This document shows positions 1 to 5,543 of a stretch of DNA of 7,424 bases, piece after piece; the stretch's first letter is position 1, and each line of letters starts with the position of its first letter. The DNA is taken from contig DASWJP010000157.1 of the NCBI GenBank assembly GCA_036397065.1, forward strand, positions 1-7,424, written 5' to 3'. The position numbers and the translations under genes were made by a program. The notes under the pieces were generated by a model, which saw nothing but the letters and a program-made list of their open reading frames with translations, did not search any database and was not told where the DNA came from. The DNA comes from JAJFGI01 sp036397065 (lineage in GTDB: Bacteria > Pseudomonadota > Alphaproteobacteria > Kiloniellales > J153).

Positions 1-612
1 CATCAGGCGTTCCTGCCCAAGGGCTTCCTCGGCGCGCTGGAGGACAAGCCGTTCAAGCTCGATGTCGCCAAGGCCAAGGAGCTGCTGGCGGCGGCGGGCC
101 TGCCGGACGGTTTCACCGTGACCATGGATACGCGCAACACCTCGCCGATCATGGACATGGCGCAGGCCATCCAGGGCAACTTCGCCCAGGCCGGCATCAA
201 GCTGGAGATCATCCCCGGCGACGGCAAGCAGACCCTGACCAAGTACCGGGCGCGCAACCACGACATCTACATCGGCCGCTGGGGCCCGGATTATCAGGAC
301 CCGCACACCAATGCCGATACCTTCGCGCGCAATCCGGATAATGCGGACGATGCCAAGTCGAAGCCTCTGGCCTGGCGCAATGCGTGGGACATTCCGGAGA
401 TGACCAAGGAAGCCGATGCAGCGGTCTTGGAGCGCGATGCGGGCAAGCGTTCGGATTTGTACCTGAAGATCGAGCGGGAACATCAGCAGGTCTCGCCCTT
501 CGTGATCATGTTCCAGGAGACCGAAGTCACGGCCATGCGCAAGAACGTGAATGGCTTCGTCATCGGCCCGTCGTTCGACGACAACAAGTACAACGGCGTC
601 ACCAAGAACTAG
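1..612 (+). CDS. ABC transporter substrate-binding protein, family 5 (3' part)
   Basis: This is the C-terminal 203 residues of a periplasmic solute-binding protein of the SBP_bac_5 class (peptide, nickel and opine importers). The frame is open from base 1 to the TAG at 610-612, and the start and signal peptide lie outside the window. Visible landmarks are a segment typical of the hinge and second lobe (DVAKAKELLAAAGLPDG at 21-37), a GRWGPDYQDPHTNADTFA block at 92-109, a LAWRNAWDIPE block at 123-133, and SPFVIMFQ at 165-172. The last block is a late strand common in family 5 proteins. The protein should capture substrate in the periplasm and hand it to the permeases encoded immediately downstream. 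Family membership is well supported. The ligand is unknown: family 5 proteins bind peptides, metals, opines and other small molecules, and the ligand pocket cannot be read from this fragment. Confidence 0.9.
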   Translation, partial: HQAFLPKGFLGALEDKPFKLDVAKAKELLAAAGLPDGFTVTMDTRNTSPIMDMAQAIQGNFAQAGIKLEIIPGDGKQTLTKYRARNHDIYIGRWGPDYQDPHTNADTFARNPDNADDAKSKPLAWRNAWDIPEMTKEADAAVLERDAGKRSDLYLKIEREHQQVSPFVIMFQETEVTAMRKNVNGFVIGPSFDDNKYNGVTKN

Positions 613-642
613 GCGCCGGATGATGCGCATTGGGCGGGCGCG

Positions 643-667
643 GCCGCCGGGCATGAAGCCCGGTGGC
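643..667 (+). other. Intercistronic RNA hairpin between binding protein and permease genes
   Basis: The arms GCCGCCGGGC (643-652) and GCCCGGTGGC (658-667) pair over 10 base pairs with a single G-U wobble and a five-base loop (ATGAA). No T-run follows, so it does not look like an intrinsic terminator. Its place, 30 bases after the binding-protein stop and 41 bases before the permease start, is where many binding-protein operons carry a hairpin. There it protects the upstream message or limits read-through, giving more binding protein than permease, as in malE-malF. The pairing is seen directly; the role is inferred. Confidence 0.5.
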
Positions 668-672
668 TTCGC

Positions 673-708
673 TCGCCCAACACGCTGCCTCAGCGGATAA
701 TCGTTACC
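673..708 (+). promoter_or_regulatory. Possible internal promoter before the first permease gene
   Basis: GATAAT at 696-701 matches five of six bases of the sigma70 -10 consensus and stands seven bases before the GTG at 709. The best hexamer at a 17-base spacing is TCGCCC (673-678), a poor -35 with three of six matches, so the promoter call is weak. The same eight bases, GATAATCG, occur at the same distance before the NnrU-family start at 5544, where the -35 is better. If active, it would give the permease genes a near-leaderless transcript independent of the binding protein. Confidence 0.25.
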
Positions 709-1797
709 GTGTCGAGTGGCGGGATTGGCGGGTTGAGCCGGACGGGCGCCGCCGGGCGCCGCGGTTTCCTGCCGGCTGCCCTGGCGACCCCTTTGGGCTT
801 GATCGCCTCGGTCGCGCTCACCTTCCTCGGCCTCATGTTCGTCACCTTCCTGATCGGCCGCGTGGTGCCCATCGATCCGGTGCTCGCCGCGGTCGGCGAC
901 CGGGCGCCGGCCGATGTCTATGAAAGGGTGCGCATCGAGCTTGGCCTGCACCTGCCCCTGCACGAGCAGTTCTTCATCTATGTCAAAAAGGTGCTGACCG
1001 GCGATTTCGGACCCTCGGTGCTCACCGCCAATCTGGTGATCGAGGATATCAAGCGGGTCTTTCCGGCGACCCTGGAGCTGGCCACGGTGGCCACCCTTCT
1101 CGGTGTCGCCCTGGGCATTCCCATGGGTGTGGTCGCCGCAGTCTATCAAGGCCGCTGGCCGGACCAGGTCATCCGGGTGCTCGGCCTGATCGGCTATTCG
1201 GTGCCGGTCTTCTGGCTTGGCCTGATGGGCCTGATGCTGTTCTATCTGCGCCTCGACTGGGTGGCGGGTCCCGGGCGCTTGGATGTGGGCTACGACGGCC
1301 TGCTGGCACCGACCACCGGTGTCATTCTCATCGATGCGGCCCTGGCCGGCGAATGGGACATCTTCCGCAACGCCGCCCACCACCTGGTGCTGCCGGCCGC
1401 CATCCTCGGCTATTTCAGCCTGGCCTATATCAGCCGCATGACCCGCTCGTTCATGTTGCAGGAGCTGAGCCAGGAATACGTGACCACGGCGCGGGTCAAG
1501 GGTGTCGCCGAATGGCGGGTGATCTGGGTGCATGCCTTCGGCAACGTGCGGGTGCCGCTGGTCACGGTCGTCGCCTTGTCCTACGCCAACCTGCTGGAAG
1601 GCTCGGTGCTCACGGAAACCGTCTTTGCCTGGCCGGGGATCGGTTTCTATCTGACGCAATCCCTGCTGAACGCCGACATGAACGCGGTGCTCGGCTCGAC
1701 CATCGTCATCGGCGCCGTCTTCATCGGCGTCAATCTGCTCTCCGATCTGCTCTACCGCGTGCTCGATCCGCGGGCGCGCACCCGAACCGCGACATGA
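709..1797 (+). CDS. ABC transporter permease, DppB/OppB-like
   Basis: Inner-membrane permease of the binding-protein-dependent transport family (BPD_transp_1), DppB branch. It forms half of the channel of the peptide-type importer. The first membrane segment is at about residues 27-50 and is followed by the usual periplasmic region, with LGLHLPLHEQF at 78-88 and LTGDFGPS at 96-103. PATLELATVATLLGVALGIP (119-138) opens the core domain. The EAA coupling loop, which contacts the ATPase, lies at about 256-286 (EYVTTARVKG), followed by LLEGSVLTETVFAWPGIG at 295-312. The C-terminus LLYRVLDPRAR is typical. At 362 residues with the GTG start it carries about 20 more N-terminal residues than usual; a TTG at 733 is an alternative start. 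No clear Shine-Dalgarno sequence precedes 709. The frame is open back to the stop at 610-612, but there is no ATG in it. Confidence 0.93.
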   Translation: MSSGGIGGLSRTGAAGRRGFLPAALATPLGLIASVALTFLGLMFVTFLIGRVVPIDPVLAAVGDRAPADVYERVRIELGLHLPLHEQFFIYVKKVLTGDFGPSVLTANLVIEDIKRVFPATLELATVATLLGVALGIPMGVVAAVYQGRWPDQVIRVLGLIGYSVPVFWLGLMGLMLFYLRLDWVAGPGRLDVGYDGLLAPTTGVILIDAALAGEWDIFRNAAHHLVLPAAILGYFSLAYISRMTRSFMLQELSQEYVTTARVKGVAEWRVIWVHAFGNVRVPLVTVVALSYANLLEGSVLTETVFAWPGIGFYLTQSLLNADMNAVLGSTIVIGAVFIGVNLLSDLLYRVLDPRARTRTAT

Positions 1798-1807
1798 GGG
1801 CCGCGGC

Positions 1808-2737
1808 ATGAGCGCCACCGCTCGGGACAGCCGCTTTAGCCGGCACGCGTGGCTGCTCTCGGACACGCCGGCCTCGCGCGCCCAGGCGCGCCTGGGCCGG
1901 GCCTATCTGGCGTGGCTGTCGTTCCGCCGCAACCGGCTGGCGATGTTCGGCCTGATGATCGTCCTGGCCATGGTGGTGGTGGCCGCCCTCGCGCCCTGGC
2001 TGGCGCACTACGATCCCACGGTGCCGGTGCTGCAGAACCGGTTGAAGCCGGCCAGCGTGGCGCACTGGTTCGGCACCGACGAGCTGGGCCGCGACATCTA
2101 CAGCCGCGTGGTCTATGGCACCCGCCTGACCCTCTATGTGGTGCTGCTGGTGGCCGTGATTGCCGCGCCCGTCGGCCTGTTGATCGGCACCTTGTCCGGC
2201 TATGTGGGCGGCTGGCTGGATACGGTCCTGATGCGCATCACCGACATCTTCCTGGCCTTTCCCAAGCTGATCCTGGCGCTGGCCTTTGTTTCGGCGTTGG
2301 GTCCGGGGATCGAGAATGCCATCCTGGCCATCGCCATCACCTCGTGGCCGCCCTATGCGCGCATCGCCCGGGCCGAGACCATCACCATCCGCGATTCGGA
2401 TTTCATCGCCGCCGTGCGCCTGCAGGGGGCGGGCACCATGCGAATCGTCTGGTCGCACGTGGTGCCGCTGTGCACCTCCTCGCTGATCGTCCGCGTGACC
2501 CTGGATATGGCGGGTATCATCCTGATCGCCGCCGGCCTCGGCTTTCTCGGCCTGGGCGCGCAGCCGCCGCTGCCGGAATGGGGGGCGATGATTTCCAGCG
2601 GCCGCAAATTCCTGCTCGACCAGTGGTGGGTGGCCACCGTGCCGGGCATCGCCATCTTCGTGGTCAGTCTCGGCTTCAACCTGCTGGGTGACGGTCTGCG
2701 CGACGTGCTCGACCCGAAAAGCCGGGACGGCGCATGA
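1808..2737 (+). CDS. ABC transporter permease, DppC/OppC-like
   Basis: Second inner-membrane permease of the importer, partner of the DppB-like protein. It has the OppC N-terminal region: a basic segment FRRNRLAMFGL at about 39-49, then the first membrane helix at about 45-67. The hallmark HWFGTDELGRDIYSRVVYG follows at 86-104. The core BPD_transp_1 domain runs from about 105 to 305, with the EAA loop at about 199-228 (FIAAVRLQGAG), then GLGFLGLGAQPPLPEWGAMI at 243-262 and NLLGDGLRDVLDPK at 291-304. The ATG is preceded by GAGGG at 1796-1800, seven bases away, which overlaps the stop codon of the upstream gene and supports this start. The length of 309 residues is normal for the family. In the EAA loop the common H-x-x-P-N is H-V-V-P-L (217-221), a small departure from the usual pattern. 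Confidence 0.94.
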   Translation: MSATARDSRFSRHAWLLSDTPASRAQARLGRAYLAWLSFRRNRLAMFGLMIVLAMVVVAALAPWLAHYDPTVPVLQNRLKPASVAHWFGTDELGRDIYSRVVYGTRLTLYVVLLVAVIAAPVGLLIGTLSGYVGGWLDTVLMRITDIFLAFPKLILALAFVSALGPGIENAILAIAITSWPPYARIARAETITIRDSDFIAAVRLQGAGTMRIVWSHVVPLCTSSLIVRVTLDMAGIILIAAGLGFLGLGAQPPLPEWGAMISSGRKFLLDQWWVATVPGIAIFVVSLGFNLLGDGLRDVLDPKSRDGA

Positions 2738-3585
2738 GCGGCACCCAGCCCCTGTTGGATGTGGCCGATCTGCGCGTCGATTTCGCTACCCCCAAGGGCG
2801 TGGTCCAGGCGGTGCGTGGCGTCTCCTTCACCCTGGGCCGCGAGAAGCTGGGCGTTGTCGGCGAATCCGGTTCCGGCAAGTCGGTCACGGGCAGGGCCAT
2901 CCTGAAACTGGTGCGCCCGCCCGGGCGCATCACCGCCAAGCGCCTGAGCTTCGATGGCATCGATCTCATGACCCGCAGCGAGCGCGACATGCGCGACATT
3001 CGCGGCCGGCGTATTTCCATGGTCATGCAGGACCCGAAGTTTTCCCTCAATCCGGTGATGACCGTCGGCACGCAGATCGCCGAGGCTTACCGCCTGCATG
3101 GCCGGGACCCGGCGGAAGCCAAGGTGCGCGCCCTGGAGATGCTGGAGGCGGTGCGCATCCGCGACCCGGAGCGGGTTTACCGCGCTTATCCGCACGAGGT
3201 TTCCGGCGGCATGGGCCAGCGCATCATGATCGCCATGATGCTGATCCCCGATCCCGACCTGTTGATCGCCGACGAGCCGACCTCGGCGCTGGACGTGACC
3301 GTGCAGCTTCAGGTGCTGGCCATTCTCGACGATCTGGTCACGCAACGCGGCATGGGCCTGATCTTCATCAGCCACGATCTCAATCTGGTGGCCTCGTTCT
3401 GCGACCGGGTGCTGATCATGTACGGCGGCCGGGTCATGGAGGTCTGCGATGCCAAGCGCCTGAACGAGGCGAAGCATCCCTATACCCGCGGCTTGCTCGA
3501 CTGCCTGCCCAGCATCGGCAAGGGCAGTGACGCGGACCTGGCCGTGCTGCGCCGCGATCCGGCGTGGCTGGAGCAAGGCGTGTAA
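2734..3585 (+). CDS. ABC transporter ATP-binding protein, DppD/OppD-like
   Basis: Cytoplasmic ATPase that powers the importer, probably paired with the second ATPase as a heterodimer. All nucleotide-binding motifs are intact: Walker A GESGSGKS (43-50), Q-loop Q99, signature VSGGMGQ (156-162), Walker B LLIADEP (176-182), D-loop SALD (184-187) and H-loop H214. HPYTRGLLDCLP at 248-259 begins the oligopeptide-transporter C-terminal extension. At 283 residues it is shorter than most DppD/OppD proteins (about 320-340). It lacks the cysteine-rich RCP-type C-terminal motif associated with an iron-sulfur cluster in that family. The ATG overlaps the upstream TGA (ATGA at 2734-2737), which suggests translational coupling, and GGGA at 2724-2727 can serve as ribosome site. 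Confidence 0.94.
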   Translation: MSGTQPLLDVADLRVDFATPKGVVQAVRGVSFTLGREKLGVVGESGSGKSVTGRAILKLVRPPGRITAKRLSFDGIDLMTRSERDMRDIRGRRISMVMQDPKFSLNPVMTVGTQIAEAYRLHGRDPAEAKVRALEMLEAVRIRDPERVYRAYPHEVSGGMGQRIMIAMMLIPDPDLLIADEPTSALDVTVQLQVLAILDDLVTQRGMGLIFISHDLNLVASFCDRVLIMYGGRVMEVCDAKRLNEAKHPYTRGLLDCLPSIGKGSDADLAVLRRDPAWLEQGV

Positions 3586-3589
3586 GCCG

Positions 3590-4405
3590 ATGACCGACGT
3601 CCCCCTGCCCGATACCCCCATGATCGACGCGGCAGATCTCCGTGTCGCCTTCGGCTACGGTACCGCGGCGGTGCATGCGGTGCGCGGCATCTCGTTTCAC
3701 GTCGCCGATGGCGAGAGCTTTGGCCTGGTCGGCGAATCCGGCTCCGGCAAGTCGACCGTGCTGCGGGCACTCAGCGGCCTCAACGCGAACTGGCGCGGGC
3801 GCCTGACCGTGGCCGGGCAAGTTCTGGGCCGGCGGCGCGACAAGGCCTTCTACAAGCGGGTGCAGATGGTCTTTCAGGACCCCTACGGTTCCCTGCACCC
3901 GCGCCATACCGTCGACCGCATCCTGGCCGAGCCCATTGCCATCCACGGTTTGGGCGAAGCCGACCGGCGTATCGCCCACGGCCTGGAGGAGGTCGGCCTC
4001 GGTCCGCAATTCCGCTACCGCTATCCGCACCAGCTTTCCGGCGGCCAGCGGCAACGGGTGGCCATCGCCCGGGCGCTGATTCTCGAACCCAAGATCCTGC
4101 TGCTCGACGAGCCGACCTCGGCCCTCGATGTATCGGTGCAGGCGGAGGTTTTGAATCTGTTGCGCCGGCTGAAAGCCGAGCGCGACCTGACCTACATCCT
4201 GGTCAGCCACAATCTGGCCGTGGTGGCGAATATGTGCGGCCGGTTGGCGGTGATGAACAACGGCGAGATCGTCGAGGAAATGACCGTCGCGCAACTGCGC
4301 GCCCGGCAGCCGGCGCACCCTTATACAAAGCAGCTTCTGGTCGCCAGCCTGGGCTACGACCGCGCCGCCATCGATCGCTTCGAGGATTTCGCCGCGACCG
4401 CCTGA
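3590..4405 (+). CDS. ABC transporter ATP-binding protein, DppF/OppF-like
   Basis: Second ATPase of the importer, DppF/OppF branch, 271 residues. Motifs are complete: Walker A GESGSGKST (48-56), Q-loop Q96 in VFQDPYGSLHPR, signature LSGGQRQR (149-156), Walker B ILLLDEP (169-175), D-loop SALD (177-180) and H-loop H207. The short tail includes HPYTKQLL at 243-250. It is shorter than typical OppF (about 310-330), with almost no C-terminal domain after that motif. The frame is open upstream to 3527, but the ATG at 3590 is preferred. It lies four bases after the preceding stop, places the ATPase core at the usual distance from the N-terminus, and avoids a long overlap with the upstream gene. A modest AAGG lies at 3575-3578. 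As last gene of the operon, it faces the deaminase gene tail-to-tail. Confidence 0.93.
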   Translation: MTDVPLPDTPMIDAADLRVAFGYGTAAVHAVRGISFHVADGESFGLVGESGSGKSTVLRALSGLNANWRGRLTVAGQVLGRRRDKAFYKRVQMVFQDPYGSLHPRHTVDRILAEPIAIHGLGEADRRIAHGLEEVGLGPQFRYRYPHQLSGGQRQRVAIARALILEPKILLLDEPTSALDVSVQAEVLNLLRRLKAERDLTYILVSHNLAVVANMCGRLAVMNNGEIVEEMTVAQLRARQPAHPYTKQLLVASLGYDRAAIDRFEDFAATA

Positions 4406-4428
4406 ATGCCGTCACGCCATCGCGGCAT
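4391..4428. other. Overlapping inverted repeats at a convergent gene junction
   Basis: Two inverted repeats share a right arm across the six-base gap between the transporter operon and the deaminase gene. GCCGCGA (4391-4397) pairs with TCGCGGC (4420-4426), and ATGCCG (4406-4411) pairs with CGGCAT (4423-4428). Because the right arms overlap, only one hairpin can form at a time. Neither is followed by a T-run on either strand. They may be the only structure available to separate two converging transcripts; a terminator function is inferred and weak. Confidence 0.3.
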
Positions 4429-5425
4429 AGGCATCGACCTTGGCAACGTACGCATCCTTGTCCGCCGGATCGATGAACGAGGCGGTGAAGGAGGTGCGGG
4501 CAATCGCCGCCAGCTCCGCGCGGCTCAACGACAAGGCTGCCTGCAAGGCCGCATAGTTCTCGTTCACGTAGCCGCCGAAATAGGCCGGATCGTCGGAATT
4601 GATGGTGACGGGAACACCCCGTTCCATGAGCGGGCGCAACGGATGCCGGCGCAGATCGGTGAGAACCTGCAAACGCAGGTTCGACAGCGGACACATGGTC
4701 AGCGCGATGCGATCGCGGGCCAAGCGATCCACCAGCGCATCATCGCCCAGGGCGCGGTTGCCGTGGTCGATGCGCTCGACCCGCAGCTCGTCCAGAGCCT
4801 GATGCACATAGTGCGCCGGCCCTTCCTCGCCGGCGTGGGCAACCGCGCGCAGGCCGGCGGCGCGCGCCCGGGCAAAGACGTCGCGGAACTTGACCGGCGG
4901 ATGGCCGAGCTCGGCGGAGTCCAGACCGACGCCGATGATCCGGTCCCGGTGATCGAGGGCCTGATCCAAGGTCGCTTCCGCCGAGGCGACACTCTTGTCG
5001 CGCAGGAAGCACGGGATCAGGCGGCTGGTGATGCCTAGGGTCTTGCGGCCGTGGTCGAGAGCCCGGCCGATGCCATCGAGAACCGTGTCGAAGGCGATGC
5101 CGCGATCGGTGTGGGCCTGGGGATCGAAGAAGATTTCCGCGTGCAGGACATTCTGCGCCCGTGCCCGCTGCAGATAGGCCCAGGTCAGATCGTAGAAATC
5201 CTGCGCATCGATCAACACCTTCATGCCCTGATAGTAGAGATCGAGGAATTCCTGCAGATTGCGGAACCGGTACGCCGCCGCCAAATCCTCGACCGAGGCA
5301 TAGGGCAGGCTGATGCCGTGGCGGCCGGCGATGTCGAACATCAAGGCCGGCTCGAAGGTGCCTTCGATATGCACATGCAGCTCGGCCTTGGGCAGCCCCG
5401 CGATGAAGTCCGCCATGGTCGCCAT
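4412..5425 (-). CDS. Adenine deaminase (adenosine deaminase superfamily, Aah1/PA0148-like)
   Basis: Zinc-dependent amidohydrolase, 337 residues, predicted cytoplasmic. The family hydrolyses adenine to hypoxanthine and ammonia, or adenosine to inosine. Metal and catalytic residues are all present: H17 and H19 in ELHVHIEGT, H197 and catalytic E200 in VAHAGEEGP, H221 in ERIDHGNR, and D278-D279 in TINSDDPAYFGGYV. The adenine-deaminase branch is favoured by NLQEFLDLYYQG (56-67), QDFYDLTWAYLQ (75-86), and FFDPQAHTDRG (99-109). These I recognise from the characterised Pseudomonas PA0148 enzyme and which differ from true adenosine deaminases. The ATG at 5425 is preceded by purine-rich GGGAGAGAG on the coding strand (5432-5440). 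A second ATG three codons in is a possible alternative. The product would feed purine salvage. Its link to the neighbouring transporter is unproven. Confidence 0.9.
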   Translation of the reverse strand: MATMADFIAGLPKAELHVHIEGTFEPALMFDIAGRHGISLPYASVEDLAAAYRFRNLQEFLDLYYQGMKVLIDAQDFYDLTWAYLQRARAQNVLHAEIFFDPQAHTDRGIAFDTVLDGIGRALDHGRKTLGITSRLIPCFLRDKSVASAEATLDQALDHRDRIIGVGLDSAELGHPPVKFRDVFARARAAGLRAVAHAGEEGPAHYVHQALDELRVERIDHGNRALGDDALVDRLARDRIALTMCPLSNLRLQVLTDLRRHPLRPLMERGVPVTINSDDPAYFGGYVNENYAALQAALSLSRAELAAIARTSFTASFIDPADKDAYVAKVDAYAAMA

Positions 5426-5543
5426 CGGTCACTCTCTCCCTGGAGCCGGTGGCGCGGAGACTAGCCCATAGGGGCCGGTCTGGCGACAGGGGGCCTTTTC
5501 ATGGGGGTGGACGGCGGGACGGCGCGACCCGATAATCGCCCAT
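5426..5543. other. Divergent intergenic control region
   Basis: These 118 bases separate the start codons of the deaminase (leftward) and the NnrU-family gene (rightward), so both genes should be controlled from here. The right half holds a sigma70-like promoter for the rightward gene, annotated separately. For the leftward gene I see a ribosome-binding stretch next to its start but no convincing -35/-10 pair. The region has several G-runs (for example 5470-5473, 5489-5493, 5503-5507), but I see no clear operator palindrome. Confidence 0.6.
5508..5536 (+). promoter_or_regulatory. Sigma70-like promoter giving a leaderless message
   Basis: TGGACG at 5508-5513 (four of six matches to TTGACA) and GATAAT at 5531-5536 (five of six to TATAAT) are separated by exactly 17 bases. 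The usual distance from the -10 element puts the transcription start at about 5543-5544, at or one base before the ATG of the NnrU-family gene. No Shine-Dalgarno sequence precedes that ATG, consistent with a leaderless transcript. The motif and spacing are seen directly; activity is inferred. Confidence 0.5.

Noticed and set aside
331..345. Another GATAAT within the binding-protein gene as a promoter.
   Set aside because: It lies inside coding sequence encoding conserved PDNADD residues, is not followed by CG, and has no start codon at the matching distance.
610..709. Possible stop read-through: the binding-protein frame stays open after its TAG for 32 codons into the permease frame, which would fuse the two proteins.
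   Set aside because: In DNA this GC-rich, 32 codons without a stop are common by chance, and no read-through signal is visible after the TAG.
3527..3589. Upstream extension of the second ATPase gene to the ATG at 3527.
   Set aside because: It would overlap the preceding gene by nearly 60 bases and adds a Cys/Trp/Arg-rich segment absent from the family; ATG 3590 fits better.
1730..4318. Long open frames on the - strand opposite the permease and ATPase genes (for example 1730-2458, 2353-3621, 3434-4318), rich in His, Gln and Arg.
   Set aside because: They mirror well-conserved ABC genes on the other strand, have the low-complexity composition expected of antisense frames in GC-rich DNA, and match no family I recognise.
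4406..5464. Rightward open frames opposite the deaminase (4406-5038, 5051-5464).
   Set aside because: The - strand frame has complete zinc-site and family motifs; the + strand frames are compositional shadows.
5465..5505. CCCAT (5465-5469) and ATGGG (5501-5505) as a possible operator, and GGCC arms before CCTTTTC as a terminator.
   Set aside because: The arms are short, the spacing is long and the stems are interrupted; this is expected by chance in GC-rich DNA.
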